From the NCBI GenBank assembly GCA_047602475.1, contig JASGHE010000002.1, positions 1,736,001 through 1,800,000 of the forward strand: DNA of 64,000 nucleotides. The letters are read 5' to 3'. Shown piece after piece: positions 17,218 through 24,810 of this stretch. This DNA comes from JAEUIE01 sp047602475 (lineage in GTDB: Bacteria; Planctomycetota; Planctomycetia; Gemmatales; HRBIN36). The first letter of the stretch is position 1; the number at the start of each line of letters is the position of its first letter. A program made the position numbers and the translations under genes. Below the pieces are notes generated by a model that was not told the origin of the DNA, did not search any database, and saw only the letters and a list, made by a program, of their open reading frames with translations.

Positions 17218-17574
17218 ATGGACGAGAAATATTTCTGGGGGAGCTTGGAGTTTCGGTTGTGCCGCGAGTTTAACGGCCTTCCCGAGCGGCGCTACCAGTA
17301 TTTTTGGTGTGATGGCTTTGAGCCAAGTGAATACGTCCTGGAGGGGACTTCGCCCCGGATAACGGGTGTGTGTTGGATCTGCAATGGCCCCCTGCAAGCC
17401 ATATGGAACTTCACCTTATTCTTACCCAGAGAATATGGAGCACGTGAAGAGATCGATTGGGCGTCGCTATACCCGGCTGAGAACATGACTCGGTGGATGA
17501 CATTCGACGAGGATCGAAAGTATATCGAGATCGAACCAGCGGTTGCAGTGCCGGACCTTCCTGGCAATAAGTAG
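17218..17574 (+). CDS. Hypothetical protein, Trp/Tyr-rich
   Basis: A 118-residue soluble protein with many aromatics (YFWGSLEFRLCREF, RRYQYFWCDGFEPSEY) and two Cys in VCWICNGP. It has no signal peptide and no recognisable catalytic motif. The ATG at 17218 follows a purine-rich GAGGGGG site 4 bases upstream, and no repeat overlaps the frame, so it is probably real. Its neighbours (ppc and a Cys-rich membrane protein) give no functional hint. Confidence 0.6.
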   Translation: MDEKYFWGSLEFRLCREFNGLPERRYQYFWCDGFEPSEYVLEGTSPRITGVCWICNGPLQAIWNFTLFLPREYGAREEIDWASLYPAENMTRWMTFDEDRKYIEIEPAVAVPDLPGNK

Positions 17575-17626
17575 TGATGTGAGCCTCACGATACAAAGAG
17601 GAAACTGTATTCTTCGCCACTGCCTT

Positions 17627-17662
17627 ACCCCACCTAACCTCCCCTTGGAAATGGGAGGAACC
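17627..17662. repeat. Family K repeat
   Basis: CCCCACCTAACCTCCCCTTGG...GGGAGG-type sequence upstream of the Cys-rich membrane protein gene; matches 57008-57053 and 61978-62022. Confidence 0.6.
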
Positions 17663-17701
17663 AGACCCGGTCAAAGCATCTTCCGGGAATTCGCTGGCAT
17701 C

Positions 17702-18337
17702 ATGCCGGGTGCTCTGCATAGAATTCATCACATGTGGTCATTGGGTCGGAATCACTGGTTGACGAAGCCTCGCTCAGCGCTGGGGCTGGTTTGTTTATTC
17801 AACCTGTTCTTCCTGATCGTCGGCATCCCGATTCCTCATTCACGGCAGAAAGATAAGAGCGTTGCCTACCCGTGTATGGATCATGCCTGTGGTTGCATGA
17901 ATGCGGAGCAATGCTGGCGGGGGTGTTGTTGTTACACCCGTGAAGAGAAGCTGGCTTGGGCGAGGGAGAACGGCGTCACGCCACCTGCTTTTGTGCTGGC
18001 TGAGGCTGAGGAAGAGCATAAAGATTGTTGTTCACATTGCCATCAATCATCAAGTTGTTGCGATGGCGGGAAGAAAACAGCAACGAAGAGCTGCTGTGAA
18101 AGCCATGATGAAGAGCAAGTAGATGAGGAAGTTCACTTCACCTGGCTGGTGACGATGCAGGCGATGAAGTGCCATGGTCAGGATGGCTGGAGCCTGTTGA
18201 CCAGCGTTATTGTTGTTGATGTACCCGATGTGGCAGCAGTTTACGAAGCTGCATCGCTGCCCGAATACATGTCTTATGAAGACGAGGCCCCCGTCTCGTT
18301 GATTGTGGATCGAGTGTTGCCTCCGCCGCGTGGATAG
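17702..18337 (+). CDS. Cys-rich single-pass membrane protein
   Basis: The 211-residue product (or 201 from the ATG at 17732) has one N-terminal membrane segment (ALGLVCLFNLFFLIVG). A Cys-rich block follows: YPCMDHACGCMNAEQCWRGC then CCYTREEKLAWARENGVTPP. A second Cys/His cluster, CCSHCHQSSSCCDG and SCCESHDEE, lies further on. The first block is a conserved pattern I associate with metal- or redox-related exported proteins of planctomycetes; this is recollection, not a search result. The Cys/His spacing suggests metal binding, and the role is unknown. A longer frame to 17543 passes through a repeat and is rejected. Confidence 0.65.
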   Translation: MPGALHRIHHMWSLGRNHWLTKPRSALGLVCLFNLFFLIVGIPIPHSRQKDKSVAYPCMDHACGCMNAEQCWRGCCCYTREEKLAWARENGVTPPAFVLAEAEEEHKDCCSHCHQSSSCCDGGKKTATKSCCESHDEEQVDEEVHFTWLVTMQAMKCHGQDGWSLLTSVIVVDVPDVAAVYEAASLPEYMSYEDEAPVSLIVDRVLPPPRG

Positions 18338-18481
18338 TCGTTGTTTAGTAGCCAGAGCTTCGTCAGACTTTTGCTTTGCCATCTCGTAGAGAGACCGGGC
18401 ACGCACAACGTCTATTTATTGGCAGCTCTGTCGCTCCCATCAATATTCGCATCGATATCCATTTCCTTTCCGAGGTAGATC

Positions 18482-20407
18482 ATGTCTACATACTCAGCGA
18501 TTCATCGCCGTGATGCGCTTGCCACGATGGGTGCCGGCCTTGCCGGTACGTTGCTGGCATCGAACGCATCAGCGTCGCCCAAGATCGCTCCCACTGATGT
18601 TCTGATGCTGGCGTACCCCAACTTCACTCTGCTCGATCTGGTCGGCCCGCATACCATCCTTTCGATGGTGGCTGGACTACAGGTCAGCATCGTGGCCAAG
18701 ACGAAGGAGCCGGTCAGAACCGATTCGGGCGTTCAGTTCATGCCCCATAAGACTCTGCAGGAAACCACTGAAGAGCCGTTGATCATCTTCGTTCCGGGTG
18801 GCACACAGGGAATGCTCGCAGCCATGGAGGATAAGGAGATCATTGATTTCCTGAAGACCCGAGGCGCGAAGGCAACCTATGTCACCAGCGTCTGCACCGG
18901 GTCGCTGGTTCTCGGAGCAGCGGGGCTGCTCAAAGGGTACCAGGCGACGACGCACTGGTCCTGCATCGATATCCTCAAGACGCTGGGAGCTATCCCGACG
19001 GTAAAGCGCGTGGTTGAAGATCGCAATCGCATCACTGGGGCGGGCGTCACTGCGGGACTCGATTTTGGTTTGCGCCTCGCCGCCAAGCTGAAAGACGACA
19101 AGTACGCCAAGAGTTTGCAACTGGCGATTGAGTACGACCCTGATCCACCGTTCAGGAGTGGTTCGCCGGCCAGCGCTGACGCTGCCCTCGTCAAGTCTAC
19201 TCGTAACCGTTATGCCCCCTTCCTTCGTCAAGCTGAAGCAGTCGCCCAGCGCCGCTCAGTAACCCCATACATCCAGAGACCTCACATGAAACTGACACGA
19301 CGATACGCCTTCACCCTCATTGAACTGCTGGTAGTGATTGCCATCATCGCCCTGTTGATGGCCCTGTTACTGCCCGCTATTCAGAAAGTTCGTGAAGCAG
19401 CGAACAAGATGCTCTGTGCCTCGAACCTCAGACAGCTTGGCACCGCTGCCCATAATTATCACAACGACTACAACAAGCTGCCCCCCGGCTACTATGGGCC
19501 GTACCGCGCTAACGGCGGCAATACGACCTATGCCATCGGTCGCGGTCCGCACATCGGCTGCCTGGTGGCACTGCTCCCGTACCTGGAGCAGGACACTCTA
19601 TTCAAATCGTTGCGGGACAGTCAGCAGACCTATCCCACTGCTGCACCGCTCGTGACCGATACCCCTCTGACGTTATCGTTGAAAGTGGAGAAGGATGCCT
19701 GGTGGAACGTGGCGGCTAACATTCAGCCCAACACAGGGCAGATGGTGTTGAAGATGTTTCTGTGTCCTTCCGATACCGGAACTGAAACGATCACCGGGCA
19801 ATCGATCATGACGATGCGCATTGCCAACGGTGTGGTGCAGCATACTCACCTCAGCGGGTTTCAGTTCGCAGGGCCTACGAACTATGCCGGCGTGGCAGGG
19901 ACGGGTGGCGATTTTGACACCCCCGGCGGGGCGAACGCCGTCTTCTCTCAGTTTGTCGGCGTGCTCTTCAACCGTTCGGAGATTACACTCGGTCAACTCG
20001 CCGTGCAGGATGGCACCAGCAATACGCTGCTGTTCGGTGAATCGCTGGGTGGGCAGGGCATCGGCCCACGTGACTTCGTCTGGAGCTGGATGGGTTGCGG
20101 AGCGATGGGCACTGCCTGGGGCCTGGGTAATCCGCGCACGCCCTGTGTCGGCCACAATGCCCCAACGATGGGCACGCTGCCACCGGCAGGGAACGATGGG
20201 GCATCGTGGTACCGCTTCAGCAGCAGGCATACAGCCGGCGTGCAGTTCTGCTTCGGCGATGCATCGGTGCGTACGGTGCGTTTTGGCGCCACCACCCAGC
20301 CTGACGTCAGCAACACTGCCAACAACACTTCCGACTGGGCGGTGCTACAGCAGCTTGCCGGTCGGCGTGATGGAATGAGCAATTCCACGGCGGGGTTGTT
20401 GGAGTAG
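18482..20407 (+). CDS. DJ-1/PfpI protein in frame with a DUF1559 prepilin-like protein
   Basis: One 641-codon frame encodes two usual proteins. Residues 1-33 look like a Tat signal (HRRDALATMGAGLAG). Residues 40-250 are a DJ-1/PfpI domain with the nucleophile elbow VTSVCTGSLVLGAAG. From residue 269 (ATG 19286) follows a complete DUF1559 protein: the prepilin leader RRYAFTLIELLVVIAII, then PPGYYGPYRANGG, GTSNTLLFGESLG and the C-terminal FCFGDASVRTVRFG block. A prepilin must start near its own N terminus to be cleaved, so the join is biologically odd. A TAA at 19260-19262 lies one frame away exactly where a DJ-1 protein should end, so a one-base insertion may have fused two genes (18482-19262 and 19286-20407). 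Confidence 0.75.
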   Translation: MSTYSAIHRRDALATMGAGLAGTLLASNASASPKIAPTDVLMLAYPNFTLLDLVGPHTILSMVAGLQVSIVAKTKEPVRTDSGVQFMPHKTLQETTEEPLIIFVPGGTQGMLAAMEDKEIIDFLKTRGAKATYVTSVCTGSLVLGAAGLLKGYQATTHWSCIDILKTLGAIPTVKRVVEDRNRITGAGVTAGLDFGLRLAAKLKDDKYAKSLQLAIEYDPDPPFRSGSPASADAALVKSTRNRYAPFLRQAEAVAQRRSVTPYIQRPHMKLTRRYAFTLIELLVVIAIIALLMALLLPAIQKVREAANKMLCASNLRQLGTAAHNYHNDYNKLPPGYYGPYRANGGNTTYAIGRGPHIGCLVALLPYLEQDTLFKSLRDSQQTYPTAAPLVTDTPLTLSLKVEKDAWWNVAANIQPNTGQMVLKMFLCPSDTGTETITGQSIMTMRIANGVVQHTHLSGFQFAGPTNYAGVAGTGGDFDTPGGANAVFSQFVGVLFNRSEITLGQLAVQDGTSNTLLFGESLGGQGIGPRDFVWSWMGCGAMGTAWGLGNPRTPCVGHNAPTMGTLPPAGNDGASWYRFSSRHTAGVQFCFGDASVRTVRFGATTQPDVSNTANNTSDWAVLQQLAGRRDGMSNSTAGLLE

Positions 20408-20415
20408 TTAATGCC

Positions 20416-20459
20416 ACTGCCGGTATGGTGTGTGTTGTTTCACGCACCATGCCGGCAGT
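20416..20459. terminator. Long hairpin after the DUF1559 gene
   Basis: A 19-bp stem (20416-20434 with 20441-20459) whose only irregularities are G-T pairs, with the 6-nt loop TTGTTT. It starts 9 bases after the stop codon and probably terminates or stabilises the transcript; no T run is present. Confidence 0.55.
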
Positions 20460-20526
20460 ATTGATATCTATCGTGATGGAAGGTGTGGTAACATCATGAG
20501 CGATTATCCAATTGAAGTGCCTTCTC

Positions 20527-20796
20527 ATGTCTGCCACGCCATCTAAGCGATTGAGTAAATACTATCTCCCCGCTGGGCTTGCGCTGGCTGGTGGAATATT
20601 GGGCTATTGTTTAACCAGCGGACCGGAGCACATTGATGGCATGGGCGGCATCGGTGCTGGGCCAGGCATCGCCATGATTCAGGTGATCAAGACCACGGGT
20701 ATGGTTCTGTTCATTGGCTTTCTGGGTTTTGCGTTCGGTATGATTTTGAATCAATTCATCGGAGCGAATCGAAACCCCACCGAGAACCAGAAATAG
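20527..20796 (+). CDS. Small two-helix membrane protein
   Basis: An 89-residue protein with hydrophobic helices at about residues 14-32 (LPAGLALAGGILGYCL) and 55-78 (TGMVLFIGFLGFAFGMIL). A Gly-rich link (GMGGIGAGPG) joins the helices. No family is recognised. The ATG at 20527 is preferred over a TTG at 20512. It is followed on the same strand by another small membrane protein, so the pair may be co-transcribed. Confidence 0.55.
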   Translation: MSATPSKRLSKYYLPAGLALAGGILGYCLTSGPEHIDGMGGIGAGPGIAMIQVIKTTGMVLFIGFLGFAFGMILNQFIGANRNPTENQK

Positions 20797-20850
20797 CGAA
20801 ATAGGGGGTCTTTACTTGATCTACGATATTAGAAAGCCTATCATCAGACC

Positions 20851-21240
20851 ATGATTATCTTCACCGGCACGTCAAAATATGGAAAGACGGATGCCCTCAA
20901 AGGGCTCTTCTTTGTTGTTACTGAATTTTCTCACCTTAATACTATCCCACTATTCCCGACGGGTAGTTATGTCATTGTAGATGGTAGCAAGCCTGAACAG
21001 GGTGTGAAGATTGGAATATCGTGGAAGTCAATCTTGGTAACCTATATCCGATTTCTTTCATGGATAGCAGCGGTTGCATTCACCATCACGTTTCTACTAA
21101 CATTTTCCACTGCGCTACAGGTGCCACAGAACAATAGTTTCGTTGAAGGAAGGTGGTATTATCTTGGCTGTGTTGTCGTCTGTGCTGCCATCATTTTCAT
21201 TAGTTATTGGTGGACGAAGCCTACTCCTAAGCACACTTAG
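20851..21240 (+). CDS. Small membrane protein, hypothetical
   Basis: A 129-residue protein with a soluble N-terminal half (FTGTSKYGKTDALKGLFFVV) and two transmembrane helices at about residues 70-90 and 105-122, ending KPTPKHT. GTSKYGKT superficially resembles a P-loop but lacks the GxxxxGK[ST] spacing and context. Codon use is more AT-rich than the neighbours, which could mark recent acquisition. Function unknown. Confidence 0.6.
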   Translation: MIIFTGTSKYGKTDALKGLFFVVTEFSHLNTIPLFPTGSYVIVDGSKPEQGVKIGISWKSILVTYIRFLSWIAAVAFTITFLLTFSTALQVPQNNSFVEGRWYYLGCVVVCAAIIFISYWWTKPTPKHT

Positions 21241-21440
21241 AACTGGCCAACAAGTTGGGTATCCCGATGGATGCCCTGATAGAACATTATCTAAACGATC
21301 CCAGGATTGAATTAATGATGAATCGCCCTAAAGACGATGACGCAACGGTAGAAGCATAGATCAACAACGGCTTCCCTAACTGCCTTGTTGACACACCGAA
21401 CTGGCAGACATGCACAATCAAGTAATTGGTGATCAGAATG

Positions 21441-21535
21441 TGGCAGGGGTCAGCGGTACTCCGTTGCCCCCTGCGATAGTTGCAATACTTTCGCCAGTAT
21501 GCAGGGGGCAGTTGAGTACAACTGACCCCTGCCAC
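21441..21535. repeat. Family A double-hairpin repeat, copy 3
   Basis: GTGGCAGGGGTCA/TGACCCCTGCCAC ends. Left hairpin CAGCGG-TACT-CCGTTG, right hairpin CAGTTG-AGTA-CAACTG, spacer GTTGCAATACTTTCGCC. It lies between the small membrane protein and the convergent DinB gene; no gene is seen in 21241-21570. Confidence 0.9.
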
Positions 21536-21570
21536 GGCTTAAACACTCTCAACTCTTCTCTCGCCACTCT

Positions 21571-22059
21571 TTACACCACAATCGGCTTGCCCAGCAATCG
21601 GCGGACGACGACGAACTGGCCGACGTGCATCATGGGGTGATTGACGATCAGGTTCATCATCGCTCCGACGTTCGGGAACTGGTCCCAACCCTTAGGGCTC
21701 GGCTTGTCGAACTCATCGTCTGACATGTCAGCAAGAATGGTTTTGATGTTCTTTCGGCTCTTGGTGTAGAGGTCGAGATATTGCTGCTTGGTGAGGAACT
21801 TGCCGGCATCGTCGCAGCTGGCGTTTTCCTTGGAGTGAGCCTCCTTGAAGCCGGCGGGGAGTTCGATGCCGGAGCCTGGACGAATCTGGTTGACGATGCC
21901 CTGTTCGGACTGGATCAAGTGGCCGAGTTGCCAGGCGATGTGGTTGCAGTCCTTGCCGGGACGTACCAGCAGTTCGGCATCACTGAACTCAGCGAGGTAC
22001 TTGGTAAGAATATAGTCGGTCATGTTCAGGGCGATCTTGAAGGCATCGGCTGGCTTCAT
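21571..22059 (-). CDS. DinB-like superfamily protein
   Basis: A 162-residue four-helix-bundle protein of the DinB/YfiT type, putative metal-dependent enzymes often involved in thiol transfer. Candidate metal-binding histidines are in CNHIAWQLGHLIQSE (about residues 45-55) and NHPMMHVGQFVVVRRLLG near the C terminus (HxxxH). This agrees with the usual DinB His triad, although the protein is divergent. The start at 22059 is supported by GAAGGA 9 bases upstream on the minus strand; the longer frame (to 22374) overlaps the divergent isomerase gene and is rejected. Confidence 0.8.
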   Translation of the reverse strand: MKPADAFKIALNMTDYILTKYLAEFSDAELLVRPGKDCNHIAWQLGHLIQSEQGIVNQIRPGSGIELPAGFKEAHSKENASCDDAGKFLTKQQYLDLYTKSRKNIKTILADMSDDEFDKPSPKGWDQFPNVGAMMNLIVNHPMMHVGQFVVVRRLLGKPIVV

Positions 22060-22239
22060 GGGAGGGAATCCTTCGAGGGAGAGAATCAGATACCCTGAAT
22101 CTAAGCCAGGAAAGAGAATGCGACTAGTGTACGAAGCGAGAAGTTGCTCACAGACCGTTGACCGACGAACGATACGGGGTATCATCGCCTTGGACAGAAC
22201 ATTCCCGCCAACACTATTCCCACCAGGGGCTTCCACGAC

Positions 22240-23148
22240 ATGGGCAAGAAACTTTCGATTGGCAGTTGGGCTTTCGTCTTCAATCAGGACACCGTGCTGG
22301 ACTTTCACACCACCCTGCACAAGCTCCAGCACATGAAGTTCGATGGCATCGAACTGGGCAGCTTCGGCGTTCACCCGACACCGATGTCACACCCCACCAA
22401 GGCTGATCGACTGGCTCTCAAGAAGGAAGTGGCTGATCACGGCCTGGCCTTCTCCGGCATTGCTGTCGATCTCTGGTCGTTCAAGCCGATTACCGGTGAT
22501 CCTGGCCCGTACCTGACGGCGTTCCTCGGCTACTGTGAGTTCGCCCGAGACCTGGGTATGGACATGATTCGAGTTGATACGTGTGAGCCCCCGCAGAGCC
22601 TGGATAAAACGAAGTTCGATCCCAAGGCCGGCATGGAGAAGATCATCTCGGTGTGGGATGTGGCCTGCAAGATGGCTGCTGACCATGGCATGAAGGTGAG
22701 TTGGGAGTTTGAGCCGGGCTTTATCTTCAGCAAGCCTTCGGAGATTGTGCAGATCGTGGATGGCATGCGGGCCAAGGGGCACAAGACGTTTGGCGTGATG
22801 TTCGACAGTTGCCATGCACACATGGTAGCTAAGATTGGGGCGAATCAGTTTGGGGCGAAGGAGACGCTGCCCGGCGGAGCGATGGAGTTACTGAAGAAGC
22901 TTGAAGGCAGGATCAACCACATCCACCTGATCGATTCCGATGGCACGCTGAATGAGCATGTAACCAGCACCCACAACCCGTTCGGCACCGGGCACATCAA
23001 CTTCGATGAGATGCTGCCTGCATTGGAGAAGGCGAACATTCCGACCGATTGGTGGTCGATTGATTTGTGCTTCTGGCCTGATGCGTGGAATGTGACGGCA
23101 CAGAGCAAGAAGTTCCTTGATGGGATGCGAGCGAAGTATGCGGCGTAG
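22240..23148 (+). CDS. Sugar phosphate isomerase/epimerase (xylose-isomerase-like TIM barrel)
   Basis: The 302-residue cytoplasmic protein has the AP endonuclease 2/xylose isomerase-like TIM-barrel pattern. It opens with LSIGSWAFVF and has FDGIELGSFGVHP, a metal-ligand Glu in VSWEFEPGFIF, GVMFDSCHAHM (Asp and His), and HIHLIDSDG followed by PFGTGHINFDEMLPAL. The last two are the classic metal-binding HxH/D and GxGxxxF(D) segments. Substrates of these proteins are commonly sugars, inositols or hydroxypyruvate-like compounds, and cannot be fixed here. It is divergent from the DinB gene and followed by family F repeats. Confidence 0.88.
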   Translation: MGKKLSIGSWAFVFNQDTVLDFHTTLHKLQHMKFDGIELGSFGVHPTPMSHPTKADRLALKKEVADHGLAFSGIAVDLWSFKPITGDPGPYLTAFLGYCEFARDLGMDMIRVDTCEPPQSLDKTKFDPKAGMEKIISVWDVACKMAADHGMKVSWEFEPGFIFSKPSEIVQIVDGMRAKGHKTFGVMFDSCHAHMVAKIGANQFGAKETLPGGAMELLKKLEGRINHIHLIDSDGTLNEHVTSTHNPFGTGHINFDEMLPALEKANIPTDWWSIDLCFWPDAWNVTAQSKKFLDGMRAKYAA

Positions 23149-23157
23149 TGGTTCTGC

Positions 23158-23378
23158 AACTCGACCCCGGTCTCCGACCGGGGTCGCAGTGTATTCCCAG
23201 CTCTGCCGGGATGGGTTCAGGCGGTGATTCTGTATCGTGGTAACTGAGCGCCGGCAGAGCCGGCGTTGCAGTGCGTTCCCAGGCGGAGCCTGGGAACGAG
23301 ATGGAATCTATCTCATCTTCTGACTTCCGGCAGAGCCGAAGTTGCAGGGTGTCCCAGGTCGGAGACCGAGGACAAGAA
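23158..23378. repeat. Family F GC-rich hairpin cluster, copy 1
   Basis: A cluster of short hairpins: GACCCCGGTC-TCC-GACCGGGGTC, CGCCGGCAGAGCCGGCG and GTTCCCAGGC-GGA-GCCTGGGAAC. The same units recur at 26868-27012 with compensated arm changes (CCAAGC/GCTTGG) and partly at 52944-53000. It lies between the convergent isomerase and dehydrogenase genes. Confidence 0.75.
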
Positions 23379-24713
23379 TCAGCTTACCATTTTCCGGTGT
23401 CGTTGAAACCAGACGAGGCCGGCCATACCGGTCATGGCTGCGAAGGCGATGACCAGTTGGGGTTCAGGAATGGCGACCAGTCGCAGAATGCTGCCTGTCC
23501 CCAGGTTCATGATGTAGATCGCGCCATCGGGGCCTACCTGGATATCGGTCACGACGCTGAAGCCGGAGCCGAACAGGAATTGGTTGACTTCAGTGGCGTT
23601 GTCAGCGACCAGATCAGCCATGCCGGTCAGTCCGGTGAAATCGAACCCGTCTCGTGATCCATTCAGTCGGAATCGATAGAGCCTGCCGGTATTGTTGTCG
23701 CCGACGAGAATCGAGTTGTTGTAGGGCGTGCCCCACTGCGAACCGTTGAGGAACTCCATCGAGGTTACACCGATGGTGGAGAGCCAGGAGAAGGCGGGAT
23801 CGGCGTAGGTGGAAGTAAGTCCCAGATCAACGAGTTGATTCGTGGTCACACCGGTGCGACTGATGGGGCCCATGACTTTGTTCCAGCCGCTATTGAGCCC
23901 TGATGTCAGGCGGTTGATTTCGTCATATTGCGAAGGCCCGTTTTCGGTCATCCACATCGATCCGGTGGCTTTATCGAGGGCCATTCCAAAGGAATTGCGA
24001 ACGCCGTAGGCATACCAGGGATGGAAGTTGGCGTTGGCATTGGAGCGGAAGGGATTGGTGGCATAGGGATCGCCGACGATGGTGCCATTGGCCTGCACGA
24101 CGCTGGTATCGTAGCGATAGATACCGCCGGCCTGAGCAGAACTGCTGGCAGCGCCCTGGTTCTGTTCCGCCCGATTGCGATTCAAATCACCGGTGGTGCC
24201 GTAGAGCAGGCCGTCGGCTCCGAACTTGATCGGGCCGCCATTGTGATTGGGGCCGTTGGCCTGGGCGCCATCGGAGGGGAAGGAGAGCAGGGGCACTTCA
24301 CTTGAGAAGGTAGAACCGTTCCAGGTGAACCGTGAGAGCCGATTCTCGGTCCATGAACCAGACACTTGCCGGCTGTAGTAGACATAGCCGTAGGGCCTGG
24401 AGCCGTTGAACTGAGGATCGAGAGTGATGCCGAGAATACCTCGTTCGCTGTTGGTATCGACCGGCAGGGTGAGGACGTTGGTGGTGGCACCCGAGTTCCA
24501 GCGACGAACCAGGCCGCTGGCCTTCTCGATGACAAAGAAATCGTTGGGGTTGCTGCCGAGGAACGCCATGCCGGTGGGTTGGCTAAAACCGCTGGCGACG
24601 GTGCTGAGTGTGAGATTAGGATCGACAACCGTCTGTGCCGAGAGGTGGGCGGCGGGCAACAGGAGTAGGGAGAGAGAAACGAAGAGAAAGCGACGCAACG
24701 ATGCTGCAAACAT
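23379..24713 (-). CDS. Glucose/sorbosone dehydrogenase-like (PQQ type) protein with PEP-CTERM anchor
   Basis: The 444-residue exported protein has a signal peptide (residues 1-26). A six-bladed beta-propeller of the soluble glucose/sorbosone dehydrogenase (PQQ) type follows, with SQPTGMAFLG, GILGITLDPQF, NHNGGPIKFGADGLLYGTTG (the PQQ/calcium-site block), WYAYGVRNSFGMALD and WMTENGP. It ends in a PEP-CTERM tail: IPEPQ, a hydrophobic helix and RHRKMVS, so it is probably sorted by an exosortase. An excellent GGAGGT lies 5 bases before the ATG at 24713, deciding against the upstream ATG. Substrate unknown. It is downstream of and co-directional with the HlyD-MacB fusion, 97 bases away. Confidence 0.85.
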   Translation of the reverse strand: MFAASLRRFLFVSLSLLLLPAAHLSAQTVVDPNLTLSTVASGFSQPTGMAFLGSNPNDFFVIEKASGLVRRWNSGATTNVLTLPVDTNSERGILGITLDPQFNGSRPYGYVYYSRQVSGSWTENRLSRFTWNGSTFSSEVPLLSFPSDGAQANGPNHNGGPIKFGADGLLYGTTGDLNRNRAEQNQGAASSSAQAGGIYRYDTSVVQANGTIVGDPYATNPFRSNANANFHPWYAYGVRNSFGMALDKATGSMWMTENGPSQYDEINRLTSGLNSGWNKVMGPISRTGVTTNQLVDLGLTSTYADPAFSWLSTIGVTSMEFLNGSQWGTPYNNSILVGDNNTGRLYRFRLNGSRDGFDFTGLTGMADLVADNATEVNQFLFGSGFSVVTDIQVGPDGAIYIMNLGTGSILRLVAIPEPQLVIAFAAMTGMAGLVWFQRHRKMVS

Positions 24714-24810
24714 GAACGACCTCCAGACCATCAACAGAAATGAAAAGCGATGGGTGGGGCGGAGGTAAACGAAGTGTAGGTTAGGAAGTTAGTCGAGGCA
24801 AATTCAACAA

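Noticed and set aside
20860..20900. P-loop in the small membrane protein (GTSKYGKT)
   Set aside because: Spacing differs from GxxxxGK[ST] and no Walker B or NTPase context follows.
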